A DNA stretch of 52,551 nucleotides from Tistrella bauzanensis (GTDB taxonomy: Bacteria > Pseudomonadota > Alphaproteobacteria > Tistrellales > Tistrellaceae). The notes beneath the pieces were generated by a model. That model did not search any database. It saw nothing but the letters and a program-made list of their open reading frames with translations, and had not been told where the DNA came from. Within the stretch, counting starts at the first letter, position 1. Each line of letters opens with the position of its first letter. Both the position numbers and the translations under genes were made by a program. The stretch lies in assembly GCF_014636235.1 (NCBI RefSeq), contig NZ_BMDZ01000040.1, positions 1 through 52,551 of the forward strand. The letters run 5' to 3'. This document shows positions 1-9,270 of the stretch, piece by piece.

Positions 1-101
1 CCCTCAGGTCCGCGATCATTGAATCGAACTCCTGACCGTTTGGGAATCCCCTATGAGTCAGGACTCACGAGATTTGGTATTATCGCTTCTTGGGGCCTCT
101 C

Positions 102-743
102 ATGCACGACGCCACCAGCCCACGCCCACAGCTCAGGCTCGCCATAGCGCCTGGTGTGGCCTCTTCGAACCTAGCTGCATTGCTTGCCCTGCAGCGCGCG
201 GAGGAGCCCGAAGTTTTTATGGAATTTAATGAGGTTACGACGAGCGATCTCATTACAGGCCTCTACAAACGGCGCTTCGACGTCGGCCTTTCTCTGAAGC
301 AGGTGAGCGATTCTTCGCTGAAGAGTCTTTCTCTTTGGTTTGAGGCGACAGCTCTTGCCACGCCGCTGGGATACCCACTGCTCCGGCAGCAGTCAATCAG
401 AATAGACGAACTTAAGGAGCACTCCGTGTTTCGATGGAAGGCCGAATATTCTCCTTCGCTGGACCAGTACCTGTCCTCCATGTCATCAACGGAAAGGCCG
501 AATGTCCAGCATGTCAGTTCTTTTGAGATGTTGTTGCTCTGGGTCGCAGCTGGATATGGCGTAGGGATTTCTTCGCGATCACGCATCGAAACCGCTAGCC
601 AGTGCGGAATCTGCACGCGTCCAATAGCCGATGGCCCCTACGAGGTCATTACGCACCTGCAGCGACTCTCGGGACAGACGAATCTTGTAGCTGATCGATT
701 TGAGCTTAGAGCCTTGCGAGTTGCCGAGGCGCGTAAAGCATGA
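102..743 (+). CDS. LysR-type substrate-binding domain protein, lacking the DNA-binding domain
   Basis: The product is about 213 residues and matches the effector-binding half of LysR-type regulators: the opening RLAIAPG strand, an FDVGLS strand in the middle, and a late segment (AAGYGVGISSRSR) typical of the second lobe. No helix-turn-helix precedes it. The same frame is closed by a TGA at 54-56, so the usual N-terminal 60-90 residues are absent from this frame. A TTG at 90 could also start it. Base composition is visibly less GC-rich than the chromosome further right. It is either a remnant of a full regulator broken upstream of the window or an orphan sensor domain; binding of DNA cannot be expected from what is present. 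Confidence 0.6.
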   Translation: MHDATSPRPQLRLAIAPGVASSNLAALLALQRAEEPEVFMEFNEVTTSDLITGLYKRRFDVGLSLKQVSDSSLKSLSLWFEATALATPLGYPLLRQQSIRIDELKEHSVFRWKAEYSPSLDQYLSSMSSTERPNVQHVSSFEMLLLWVAAGYGVGISSRSRIETASQCGICTRPIADGPYEVITHLQRLSGQTNLVADRFELRALRVAEARKA

Positions 744-885
744 CAGCCACGTGCGGTGCCCGCCCTTGCCGGTGGATTTGCAGTGGATGCCGGTTCGGGC
801 CAAGGCGCCGTCCAGACGCATCAATTCATCCTGGAAACTGACCTTGATCAATTCAACTCCCCACAACTTCCAATAGTATGTCCAC

Positions 886-1341
886 ATGATCGGCTTAAGG
901 CGCCTTCTCGCAAGATGGAGCCGCTGGATTACCAGCGGCCTAGTCGTAACCTTGCTTTTCTCGCAGGTTGCGATGGCGATGTACGTCTGTCCCAAGCCAG
1001 ACCCGAGGGCATCTGTGGAAACCACGCAAATGCGTGCCACGATCTCGATGCAGCAGGCTGACAAGTTGCCAATGTCGGATTGCACCGGCATGCCTGATTC
1101 CATGGACAGCGAAGCGCCACAGTTGTGCCACGCTCATTGCAGTGGCGATCGGGAGTCGGCGCTTTCATGGCAGGGGCTGGACATTCAGTTTCTCGCGGCG
1201 CACGTGATGTGGCTCGCCAACTCGCTGCCCGGGTTGGTTCTCGACCGGGTAGCCCTCAGGCGGCACGTTACCTACATTCCTCCCAATCCCCGCGCGGGCT
1301 TTCCGCCGATCTACCTCACGTTCCAAGTCCTGCGGAATTGA
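886..1341 (+). CDS. Small exported Met/Cys/His-rich protein of the copper cassette
   Basis: A 151-residue protein with a basic N-terminus and a hydrophobic stretch at about residues 16-31 ending in AMA, which reads as a signal peptide or membrane anchor. The mature part holds a CPKPDP motif, several methionines, an SDCTGMPDSMDS segment and a CHAHC cluster near residue 85. This residue mix fits Cu(I)/Ag(I) binding in the periplasm. It lies directly upstream of the OMF-CusB-CusA genes on the same strand, and small proteins of this kind are common ahead of heavy-metal RND operons. I do not recognise a named family, so a copper role is inferred from composition and position. Confidence 0.6.
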   Translation: MIGLRRLLARWSRWITSGLVVTLLFSQVAMAMYVCPKPDPRASVETTQMRATISMQQADKLPMSDCTGMPDSMDSEAPQLCHAHCSGDRESALSWQGLDIQFLAAHVMWLANSLPGLVLDRVALRRHVTYIPPNPRAGFPPIYLTFQVLRN

Positions 1342-1416
1342 TTTATGTGTCCGTGCTCGCCGCGCACCGATGCGGCAGACCACGTGATTTCGTGAACACC
1401 AATTCCGAGGACAACC

Positions 1417-1446
1417 ATGTTTACTCCCTTTTTTGGCGCCCCCGAG
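1417..1446 (+). pseudogene. Severed first ten codons of the outer-membrane efflux gene
   Basis: An ATG at 1417 follows a GAGGA ribosome-binding site (1406-1410). It opens ten codons that run straight into the IS element. If the IS and one copy of the target duplication are removed, this frame continues exactly in phase through 2602-2643 into the ATG at 2644. So 1417 was probably the original translation start, or at least the original leader, of the downstream TolC-family gene. Confidence 0.5.
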
Positions 1447-2597
1447 GGATGCTCTGAACAATTCCTCGGCGACAATAGCGCAAGGTTCGACGGATGACGA
1501 CGATGCAGCTGAGCTTCGGGGACGCGGAACACACGGGCAAGCGGAAGAAGACGCGACGCGAGATCTTCCTGGCGGAGATGGAGCAGGTTGTGCCGTGGAA
1601 CGCATTGCTGGCGCTGATCGCACCGCACTACCCGAAGATGGGCCAGCGTGGCCGGCAGCCGTACGCGCTGGCGACGATGCTGCGCATCCACTTCCTGCAG
1701 CAGTGGTACGCGCTCAGTGACCCGGCCATGGAAGAGGCGCTGTACGACACGGCGGTGATGCGCCGCTTCGCCCGCCTCAGCGGGCTGGACAACATTCCGG
1801 ACGAGACCACGATCTTCAGCTTCCGCCGGCTGCTGGAGACGCATGATCTGGCGCCGCAGCTCCTGGAGCGCGTGAACGCGCACCTGGCGCGCAAGGGCCA
1901 GAGCTTGAAGGCCGGCACGATCGTGGACGCCACGATCATCGCGGCGCCGAGTTCGACCAAGAACAGGGACGGCAAGCGCGATCCGGAGATGCACCAGACG
2001 AAGAAGGGCAACCAGTGGCACTTCGGGATGAAGGCGCACATTGGCGTGGACGAGGAGTCGGGCCTGGTGCACCACGTGGAGTGCACGGCGGCGAACGTCA
2101 ACGACGTGACGCAGGTGCACAAGCTGCTGCACGGCAAGGAAGACACAATCTGCGGCGACAGCGGCTACACGGGCGCGGACAAGCGCGAGGAGCTGCAAGG
2201 CGTGGAGGCTGCGTTCTGGATCGCGGAGAAGCCGTCGAAGCTTCGTGCGATGAAGAACAAGCGTGATCGCAAATACGCCGAACGCTGGGAGCACTTCAAG
2301 GCCAGCCTGCGGGCGAAGGTGGAGCATCCGTTCCGAGTGGTGAAGCGGCAGTTCGGTTACACCAAGGTGCGCTATCGCGGGTTGGCGAAGAACACGGCGC
2401 AGGTGTTGACGCTGTTCGCGCTGTCGAATCTGTGGATGGCGCGGCGACGTCTGTTGCTGCCGACGGGGTAAATCCGTCTGTTGGACGGGGAAAGCCGTCG
2501 AAAAGCGTCAGAAACGGCGCAAAATCCATCATATCGAGGTCGACTTGGCGCCTTGACGCTGAAATCCAAGCATCAGAGCGCTTTGATCAGACCTTCC
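1447..2597 (+). mobile_element. IS5-family insertion sequence, 1151 bp
   Basis: The element holds one transposase gene. Its ends form imperfect 15-bp terminal inverted repeats: GGATGCTCTGAACAA at 1447-1461 and the complement of GGAAGGTCTGATCAA at 2583-2597, 12 of 15 matching. It is bracketed by the 4-bp direct repeat CGAG at 1443-1446 and 2598-2601, which fits the target duplication size of many IS5-family elements. Both ends look complete, so the insertion is probably recent and potentially active. It lies inside the 5' part of the TolC-family gene. Confidence 0.8.
1494..2471 (+). CDS. IS5-family DDE transposase
   Basis: This 325-residue protein is full length for IS5-family transposases. 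The catalytic triad is visible: Asp in the VDATIIAA motif near residue 143, Asp in CGDSGYTG near residue 222, and Glu in the RAKVEHPFRVVK signature near residue 279, which fits the Y-(2)-R-(3)-E-(6)-K pattern. The N-terminal helical domain has the usual LLALIAPHYPK and GRQPYALATMLRIHFLQQWY segments. No frameshift is present, so the enzyme appears intact. It starts 47 bases inside the left end of the IS and leaves 126 non-coding bases before the right end. Confidence 0.95.
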   Translation: MTTMQLSFGDAEHTGKRKKTRREIFLAEMEQVVPWNALLALIAPHYPKMGQRGRQPYALATMLRIHFLQQWYALSDPAMEEALYDTAVMRRFARLSGLDNIPDETTIFSFRRLLETHDLAPQLLERVNAHLARKGQSLKAGTIVDATIIAAPSSTKNRDGKRDPEMHQTKKGNQWHFGMKAHIGVDEESGLVHHVECTAANVNDVTQVHKLLHGKEDTICGDSGYTGADKREELQGVEAAFWIAEKPSKLRAMKNKRDRKYAERWEHFKASLRAKVEHPFRVVKRQFGYTKVRYRGLAKNTAQVLTLFALSNLWMARRRLLLPTG

Positions 2598-2643
2598 CGA
2601 GGGGCGCCCGTCAGCGTACGGCCGAGGCACAACGCCGGCCTCG

Positions 2644-3879
2644 ATGCGATTGCATCGTCTGAAAGCTATCAGCATCGCGTTGGCAGGCAGTGCGCTTGTT
2701 TCGCCTGTGGCCTACGCCCTCGATTTTGCTGAGGCACGCCTTATCGCGGAGCAGCAGAGCCCGCGCATAAGCGCGCAGCAGTTGCAGGTCAACGTCGCCG
2801 AATCCGTGCAGAAGGCAGCAGGCTCGCTGCCCGACCCCAAGCTCTCGCTCGGCATCGAAAACTATCCCATCAGCGGCATGGATCGCTGGAGCATGACGCG
2901 CGAATCCATGACGATGCAGCGCCTGGCGCTCATGCAGGAAGTGCCCAACAGGGCCAAGCGCGACGCCCAGGTCGCCAGTGCGCAGGCGCGTGTGGATCGA
3001 GAGCGCGCGGCGCTGGTTTTGCAGCGATTGCAGATCCGCCAGGAACTCAGCCTGGCGTGGATCGCCGCGCAGGCGGTGGAGCAACGGGAGATACTGCTGA
3101 CGGAACTGCTCGCGGAGAACCAGCGCCTGCAAGACAGTCTCCCCGCTCGCGTCGCCGGCGGCACGGCCCAGACTGGCGACCTGTTGGTCGCGCAACAGGA
3201 GGCGCTGACACTCACGGACCGCCGTGACGATCTACAGCGGGACCGGGCCAAGGCCAGGGCCGCATTGCGGCGCTGGGTGGGCTCCAGGGCCGACGAAGCA
3301 CTGCAAGGCGATCCAGGCCCGCTCACTCACCCCGTCGCGCAACTGCGCACAGAACTGGCGAATCACGCGGAGCTTGAACTCTATCCGGCGATGCAAAGCA
3401 TGGCCCGGGCCGAGTCCCGCGAAGCCCAATCAGAGACCCGCGGCGATTGGGCCTGGGAGATTGCCTATAGCCGGCGGGATCGCCGATGGGGCGACATGGT
3501 GTCATTCCAGGTGACATTCGATCTGCCATGGCAGAAGGATCGACGCCAAGTGCCCATGATCGAGGCAAAACGGCACGAGTTGGAGCGTCTGGACGCCGAA
3601 CGCGAAGACGTGGCGCGGCGTCATTTGCAGGAGCTGGACGACAGCGCCGCCGAACTCCAAGCGTTGAACAGCCAGATCGACCGCCTGCAGACCGCAGGCT
3701 TGCAGCTGGTACGGAACCGAGCGGCGCTTGCGTTGAGCAACTACCGATCCGCCAAGGGGGACCTGAGCGCTGTGCTCAGTGCACGCGCCCAGGTACTGGA
3801 GACGCGCATGCGTCTGATCGACCTCGGAGCGCAGCGCGACAGCCTCGTCGCCCGACTGAACAGCCTGATCGCGGACTGA
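2644..3879 (+). CDS. cusC: CusC/CzcC-type outer-membrane efflux channel (TolC family)
   Basis: The 411-residue protein begins with a clear signal peptide (basic MRLHRLK, hydrophobic core, VAYA cleavage near residue 24). Long alpha-helical, coiled-coil-prone stretches typical of the OEP fold follow, and it ends just before cusB. There is no lipobox cysteine, so it resembles CzcC more than lipidated CusC. It would form the outer-membrane exit duct of the tripartite Cu/Ag pump. The ATG at 2644 has no good ribosome-binding site: the nearest GAGG is about 17 bases away. The original start was probably at 1417 before the IS inserted. The signal peptide survives, so a weakly translated functional channel is possible. 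Confidence 0.85.
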   Translation: MRLHRLKAISIALAGSALVSPVAYALDFAEARLIAEQQSPRISAQQLQVNVAESVQKAAGSLPDPKLSLGIENYPISGMDRWSMTRESMTMQRLALMQEVPNRAKRDAQVASAQARVDRERAALVLQRLQIRQELSLAWIAAQAVEQREILLTELLAENQRLQDSLPARVAGGTAQTGDLLVAQQEALTLTDRRDDLQRDRAKARAALRRWVGSRADEALQGDPGPLTHPVAQLRTELANHAELELYPAMQSMARAESREAQSETRGDWAWEIAYSRRDRRWGDMVSFQVTFDLPWQKDRRQVPMIEAKRHELERLDAEREDVARRHLQELDDSAAELQALNSQIDRLQTAGLQLVRNRAALALSNYRSAKGDLSAVLSARAQVLETRMRLIDLGAQRDSLVARLNSLIAD

Positions 3880-3894
3880 GTGGAGACCCTCGCC

Positions 3895-5406
3895 ATGAAC
3901 ACCTCTTCGAGAAACATCCTTGCCGGCTTGACGCTGATTGCTGCCGGTATTGCCGTTGGATGGAGCGTCGCCCAATGGCGCGCCGGCCACCTCAGCGGCT
4001 CCCCCGCTGCCACCATTGCAAGTGCTCCGACCGAGCGCAAGGTGCTGTATTGGTACGACCCGATGGTGCCGGCCCAGAAGTTCGACAAGCCCGGCAAATC
4101 GCCCTACATGGACATGGCGTTGATGCCGAAGTACGCAGATGAAGACACTCAGGACAGCACGGGCCTGAGCGTGTCGGCGCAAGCGGTGCAAGCCCTGGGC
4201 CTGCGTACAACCGAAGTCGTGCAAGGCAAGATCGGCGCAGATGTGAACGTCGTGGGCACCGTGCTGCTCAACGACCGCGACGTCAGCATCGTGCAGGCGC
4301 GGACCGCTGGCTTCGTCGAGCGTGTCTACGCACGGGCTGCGGGCGACGTGATCGCAGCAGGGGCACCGCTGCCTGACCTATTGCTGCCGGAGTGGATCGC
4401 CGCACAGCGCGAGTTTCTCTCGGTTCGCGCGATGGGCGACGCACCGTTGACCGCAGCTGCCCGCCAACGGCTGCTGCTGCTCGGCATGCCGCAAGCCCTG
4501 ATCGCCCAGGTGGAGCGCACAGGCGAGCCCAAGGGGCTGTACACGGTCACAACACCTCAAGGCGGCTTGGTGGCCGAACTGATGGTGCGTCAGGGCATGA
4601 CGGTTTCCGCCGGGGAAAGCCTGGCCCGGGTGAATGGCTTGGCCACGGTGTGGATCGAAGCGGCTGTCCCCGAAGCACAAAGCGGGCCATTGCAGGTCGG
4701 CCAAACGGCGCAGGTCCGGCTGGCGGCGTTTCCCGGTGAAGTGCTCCAGGCGCGCATCGTGAGCATCCTGCCCGAAGCCAACCGCGACACCCGTACGGTG
4801 CGAGTGCGGCTTGAAATGGCCAATCCCGGCCAGCGCCTGAAGGCCGGCATGTCCGGCCAGATCGCGCTCAAAGGCAACGAACAGCCCGCGCTGCTTGTTC
4901 CCAGCGAGGCGGTCATCCGCACCGGCAAGCGCGCACTGGCCTATGTGGTCGATGGACCCGGCAAGTTCCATCCCGTGGAGGTCCAGGTGGGCGCGGAGGT
5001 AGGCGATCAACTGGTGGTCAACGGCGGGCTCGCGGCGGGACAGCAGGTGGTGGCCTCGGCGCAGTTCCTGATCGATTCGGAAGCCAGCCTGCGGGGCGTG
5101 CTGCCTGCAGGTGCCGCGGCGTCCGCGCCTGCATCGCCGCACAACGGGCACGGCACCTCGTCGCCACCGGCCGCGGCCACCAACGCTTTCGTGGTGCGCG
5201 GCGTGATCGAGGAGATGTCGCCCACCGAGCTGACGCTGGCGCACGAGGCCGTGCCAGCCCTCCAATGGCCGGCCATGACCATGGGCTTCAAGCTGAGCAG
5301 CCCGCAGCTCGCCGCGGGTCTTTCGGTTCGGCAGCAGGTGCGATTCACCTTCTCCAAGCAAGGTGAGGACTACGTGATCACCGCCATCGAAAAGGTGCAG
5401 CCATGA
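3895..5406 (+). CDS. cusB: CusB-type periplasmic adaptor with heavy-metal-binding and CusF-like domains
   Basis: The membrane-fusion protein of the RND pump, 503 residues from the ATG at 3895. That start has a GGAG at 3882-3885; an upstream GTG at 3880 is less likely. It has an N-terminal anchor, then a heavy-metal-binding domain at about residues 52-81 (YWYDPMVP and [11 protein letters not shown], as in CusB). The barrel-sandwich and beta-barrel adaptor domains follow. The last 70 residues (about 430-503) look like CusF, with the WPAMTMGF segment typical of its copper site. So the metallochaperone appears fused to the adaptor instead of encoded separately. The gene overlaps cusA by four bases, which suggests translational coupling. 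Confidence 0.93.
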   Translation: MNTSSRNILAGLTLIAAGIAVGWSVAQWRAGHLSGSPAATIASAPTERKVLYWYDPMVPAQKFDKPGKSPYMDMALMPKYADEDTQDSTGLSVSAQAVQALGLRTTEVVQGKIGADVNVVGTVLLNDRDVSIVQARTAGFVERVYARAAGDVIAAGAPLPDLLLPEWIAAQREFLSVRAMGDAPLTAAARQRLLLLGMPQALIAQVERTGEPKGLYTVTTPQGGLVAELMVRQGMTVSAGESLARVNGLATVWIEAAVPEAQSGPLQVGQTAQVRLAAFPGEVLQARIVSILPEANRDTRTVRVRLEMANPGQRLKAGMSGQIALKGNEQPALLVPSEAVIRTGKRALAYVVDGPGKFHPVEVQVGAEVGDQLVVNGGLAAGQQVVASAQFLIDSEASLRGVLPAGAAASAPASPHNGHGTSSPPAAATNAFVVRGVIEEMSPTELTLAHEAVPALQWPAMTMGFKLSSPQLAAGLSVRQQVRFTFSKQGEDYVITAIEKVQP

Positions 5407-8400
5407 TCGCCAAACTGATTCGATGGTCGGTGGCCAATCGCTTCCTGGTGCTGCTGGCCACCGCCATGCTCACGGCATGGGGCGTGTGGGGCGTTCGCAG
5501 CACGCCCGTGGATGCGCTGCCGGACTTGTCAGACGTGCAGGTCATCATTCGCACCAACTACCCAGGACAGGCGCCGCAGATCGTCGAGAACCAGGTCACC
5601 TACCCGTTGGCCACCACCATGCTGTCGGTGCCAGGGGCCAAGACCGTGCGCGGCTTCTCGTTCTTTGGCGACTCGTTCGTCTATGTCTTGTTCGAGGACG
5701 GAACCGACCTGTACTGGGCCCGCTCACGGGTACTGGAATACCTGAACCAGGTCCAGGGCCGATTGCCCGCCACGGCGAAGCCGGCCCTGGGTCCGGACGC
5801 CACAGGCGTCGGCTGGATCTTCCAGTACGCGCTCGTGGATCGCACGGGCAAGAACGATCTGGCGCAACTGCGTGCGTTGCAGGACTGGTTCCTGAAGTTC
5901 GAACTCAAGAGCCTGCCCAACGTGGCCGAAGTGGCATCGGTGGGGGGCATGGTCAAGCAGTACCAGGTCGTGCTCGACCCGATCAAGTTGGCGTCCTATG
6001 GCCTCAGTCAGGCTCAAGTCCGCGATGCCCTGATGGGGGCCAACCAGGAGACCGGCGGCTCCGTCCTGGAATTGTCAGGCGCGGAGTACATGGTCCGCGC
6101 GAGCGGATACCTCAAGACCCTGGACGAGTTCCGGGAGATCCCCTTGACGGCACGCGGCGGTGTGCCGGTGCGGCTGGGGGATGTGGCGACGCTCCAGATA
6201 GGCCCGGAGATGCGGCGTGGCATTGCCGAACTCGACGGAGAAGGCGAGGTCGCCGGCGGCGTGGTGGTGCTGCGCTCCGGCAAGAATGCCCAGGAGACGA
6301 TCGCTGCCGTCAAGGCCAAGCTCGCGGAGCTGCAGGGCAGCCTGCCGCCGGGCGTCGAGATCGTCACCAGCTACGACCGCAGCGCGCTGATCGAGCGGGC
6401 CATTCGCAATCTCACGACCAAGCTGGGCGAAGAGTTTCTGGTGGTGGCGCTGGTCTGCGCACTGTTCCTTTGGCATCTTCGTTCTGCGCTGGTGGCCATC
6501 ATCTCGCTACCTCTGGGCGTGATGACGGCGTTCCTGGTCATGCGCTACCAGGGCATCAACGCCAACATCATGTCGCTGGGGGGGATTGCCATCGCCGTGG
6601 GGGCGATGGTGGATGCAGCGGTGGTGATGATCGAGAACGCCCACAAGAAGCTGGAGGCTTGGCAGCACGCGCACCCGGATCAACGACTGCAGGGCAAGGA
6701 ACGGTGGGACGTGATCACACAGGCCGCAGAGGAAGTCGGTCCTGCGCTCTTCTTCTCGCTGCTCATCATCACGCTCTCGTTCATCCCGGTCTTCACCCTA
6801 GAAGCGCAGGAAGGCCGGCTGTTCGGCCCGCTGGCGTTCACCAAGACCTACGCGATGGCCGCGGCCGCAGGGCTGTCAGTGACGCTGATTCCCGTACTCA
6901 TGGGCTACTGGATTCGCGGGCGTATCCCGGATGAGCAGAAGAACCCCATCACCCGCATCCTGATTGCAGCCTACCGGCCAGCACTGGAGTGGGTACTGCG
7001 CCGGCCTAAGGCGACGCTGCTGATCGCCGTGCTGGCCTTGGCGACCACGGCCTGGCCCTTGGCGCGGCTCGGCGGTGAGTTTCTGCCGAGGTTGGACGAA
7101 GGGGACCTGCTCTACATGCCCTCGGCCCTGCCGGGACTCTCGGCGCAGCGCGCCACGGAGTTGCTGCAGCTGAGCAACCGCATGATCAAGACCGTACCTG
7201 AAGTGGACAAGGTGTTCGGCAAGGCAGGACGGGCCGAAACTGCGACCGATCCGGCGCCCCTTGAGATGTTCGAGACCACGGTGAAGCTCAAGCCCAGGGA
7301 ACAATGGCGTCCAGGCATGACGCCCGAGAAGCTCGTGGAAGAGCTGGATCGTGCCGTGAAGATCCCGGGCCTGTCCAATATCTGGATTCCCCCTATCCGC
7401 AATCGCATCGACATGCTGGCTACCGGCATCAAGAGCCCGATCGGGGTGAAGGTGACCGGCAACGACCTGGGCGTGATCGATCGCATCGCTGCAGAGGTCG
7501 AGCAGGTCGCCAAGGGCATTCCCGGCGTGACGTCATCCCTCGCGGAGCGCTTGACGGGCGGGCGCTACGTGGATGTTCAGATCGACCGCGTAGCCGCCGG
7601 TCGCTACGGCCTGAACATCGCCGATGTCCAGGCCGTCATCGCCGGCGCGGTGGGTGGCGAAAACGTCTCGGAAACGGTCGAGGGGCTTGCCCGCTTTCCG
7701 ATCAATCTGCGCTACGCGCGAGAATGGCGTGATTCACCACAACGGCTGGCAGAACTACCCATCTTCACGCCGATGGGTCAGCAGATCACGTTGGGGACCG
7801 TGGCACGCATCGCGATCACCGATGGGCCGCCCATGCTCAAGAGCGAGAACGCACGGCCCTCCGGTTGGGTCTATGTCGATGTGCGCGGCCGTGATCTAGC
7901 CTCGGTGGCCAACGAACTGCGCGATGCCATCGGGCAGCAGGTCAAGCTGGAGCCGGGTGTGAGCATCACCTACTCCGGGCAGTTCGAATACATGGAGCGG
8001 GCCAATGCACGCCTGAAGGTTGTGGTGCCTGCCACCCTGTTGATCATCTTCGTTCTGTTGTACCTGACCTTCGCGCGTGTGGACGAAGCGGGCTTGATCA
8101 TGGCGACCTTGCCCTTCGCGCTCACGGGGGGCATCTGGTTCCTGTACCTGCTGAACTACAACCTGTCCATCGCCACCGGCGTGGGATTCATCGCGCTGGC
8201 AGGTGTGGCGGCGGAGTTCGGCGTGGTGATGCTCATCTATCTGAAGCAGGCCTTGGCGGAACGTTGCCCCGATGGACGCGACCCGACGCGAGAAGAACTG
8301 CTCGATGCGATCCGGGAGGGTGCCGTGCTGCGCGTGCGGCCCAAGGCGATGACCGTCGCCGTCATCCTGGCGGGCCTGGTACCCATTGTCTGGAGCAGCG

Positions 8401-8522
8401 GTACGGGCTCGGAGGTCATGAGCCGCATCGCAGCCCCGATGCTTGGAGGGATGGTGACCGCTCCGTTGCTGTCGCTCTTCGTGATTCCGGCTGCCTACAT
8501 GCTGATGCGTAAGCCGCGCTAA
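5403..8522 (+). CDS. cusA: CusA-type Cu(I)/Ag(I) RND efflux pump
   Basis: The 1039-residue inner-membrane transporter is full length for the HME-RND family. Long stretches match my recollection of E. coli CusA, including [24 protein letters not shown] and PPIRNRIDM. The three methionines of the CusA metal relay (M573, M623, M672 in E. coli) are conserved here at about 572, 622 and 671, which argues for monovalent Cu/Ag and against Zn/Co/Cd. It has the twelve-helix RND layout with two large periplasmic loops. It starts inside the end of cusB (ATGA overlap) and is followed by a terminator-like hairpin, so it closes the operon. Confidence 0.96.
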   Translation: MIAKLIRWSVANRFLVLLATAMLTAWGVWGVRSTPVDALPDLSDVQVIIRTNYPGQAPQIVENQVTYPLATTMLSVPGAKTVRGFSFFGDSFVYVLFEDGTDLYWARSRVLEYLNQVQGRLPATAKPALGPDATGVGWIFQYALVDRTGKNDLAQLRALQDWFLKFELKSLPNVAEVASVGGMVKQYQVVLDPIKLASYGLSQAQVRDALMGANQETGGSVLELSGAEYMVRASGYLKTLDEFREIPLTARGGVPVRLGDVATLQIGPEMRRGIAELDGEGEVAGGVVVLRSGKNAQETIAAVKAKLAELQGSLPPGVEIVTSYDRSALIERAIRNLTTKLGEEFLVVALVCALFLWHLRSALVAIISLPLGVMTAFLVMRYQGINANIMSLGGIAIAVGAMVDAAVVMIENAHKKLEAWQHAHPDQRLQGKERWDVITQAAEEVGPALFFSLLIITLSFIPVFTLEAQEGRLFGPLAFTKTYAMAAAAGLSVTLIPVLMGYWIRGRIPDEQKNPITRILIAAYRPALEWVLRRPKATLLIAVLALATTAWPLARLGGEFLPRLDEGDLLYMPSALPGLSAQRATELLQLSNRMIKTVPEVDKVFGKAGRAETATDPAPLEMFETTVKLKPREQWRPGMTPEKLVEELDRAVKIPGLSNIWIPPIRNRIDMLATGIKSPIGVKVTGNDLGVIDRIAAEVEQVAKGIPGVTSSLAERLTGGRYVDVQIDRVAAGRYGLNIADVQAVIAGAVGGENVSETVEGLARFPINLRYAREWRDSPQRLAELPIFTPMGQQITLGTVARIAITDGPPMLKSENARPSGWVYVDVRGRDLASVANELRDAIGQQVKLEPGVSITYSGQFEYMERANARLKVVVPATLLIIFVLLYLTFARVDEAGLIMATLPFALTGGIWFLYLLNYNLSIATGVGFIALAGVAAEFGVVMLIYLKQALAERCPDGRDPTREELLDAIREGAVLRVRPKAMTVAVILAGLVPIVWSSGTGSEVMSRIAAPMLGGMVTAPLLSLFVIPAAYMLMRKPR

Positions 8523-8532
8523 CGTTGCAACG

Positions 8533-8566
8533 CGGCAGGGTCTCATAACCAAGGCCCTGCCGTTTC
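8533..8566 (+). terminator. Terminator-like hairpin after cusA
   Basis: CGGCAGGG (8533-8540) pairs with CCCTGCCG (8555-8562), with a 14-base loop, followed by TTTCC. It lies 10 bases after the cusA stop codon and has no competing coding reading. Confidence 0.6.
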
Positions 8567-8682
8567 CGGTGCGGCCTATCGGCACCCGAGCGAATAACCA
8601 TTCGACACATGCGCTTTAGCCGGCGTAAGAACTGGCCGAAGGCGCGGAGGCACGACTAACCGCTTGGCAGTGACGAGCCATA

Positions 8683-9060
8683 TCAGGGAACAAAACCTGA
8701 CCCCGGCCGTTCAGACAGAATCGTCAGCATTTCTATGACAGCCCGAACCTTGGGCTGCAGGTAACGCGATTGCGGCCACACTGCATGGATAGGCATCTCA
8801 CCACCTGCCCAGTCCGGCAGCAAGGGGATCAAGCGCCCCTGCCGTATATCTTCGGCCACCAGCCATGTCGGCATCTGCATGATGCCGCAGCCGGCCAGAC
8901 CCGCCGCCAACATTGCTTCACCATCACTGAATTCATGGCGCGGATAGATTTCCTGCCGACGTACGCGCTGGTCCGATACGCGGAGCAACCAAGTGGGTCT
9001 CTGCCGTCCCCGAGGACCAGTGATGCAGTCCCGATGCCTTACCCCATTACTTCTCGGTAA
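8683..9060 (-). pseudogene. C-terminal fragment of a LysR-family regulator
   Basis: Read on the minus strand, the frame is open from 9060 to 8683 and encodes about 125 residues of the LysR effector-binding domain. This includes an RHRDCITG segment, PRHEFSDGEAMLAAGLAGCGI, and an ending that runs to the usual C-terminal helix (KVRAVIEMLTIL). The helix-turn-helix and first lobe are missing, and a TAA in frame just upstream of 9060 marks the break. The only start codon near the front is a TTG at 8988. It faces the copper operon tail to tail. It was probably truncated by a rearrangement in the island. Confidence 0.75.
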
Positions 9061-9231
9061 TTACTGCGGCGCGCTCACTAATACGACCACTACATTCTGG
9101 GACGACGTAGGGGCTGACTCAGTCCGGTTGTAGGCGCTCAGAAGGCTATGGCCTTCAGGATGGCCGCACGCCTCATCGCGCCGCGCCGTATGCGCTGCGG
9201 ACTGCAAAGGCCCGCATCCTGTAGCTCACTT

Positions 9232-9264
9232 CCGACGGCCAAAGCATCCATCTTTGGCCGTCGG
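9232..9264 (-). terminator. Hairpin terminator of the DUF4102 gene
   Basis: CCGACGGCCAAAG (9232-9244) and CTTTGGCCGTCGG (9252-9264) form a perfect 13-bp stem with a 7-base loop. It lies a few bases after the stop codon at 9271 of the minus-strand gene. This supports the view that 9271 is the true 3' end of that gene. Confidence 0.7.
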
Positions 9265-9270
9265 CCAGCG

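Noticed and set aside
579-1103. 174-codon minus-strand frame between the LysR fragment and the copper genes
   Set aside because: It overlaps two better-supported plus-strand genes. A stretch near 760-890 looked protein-like but matched nothing I know.
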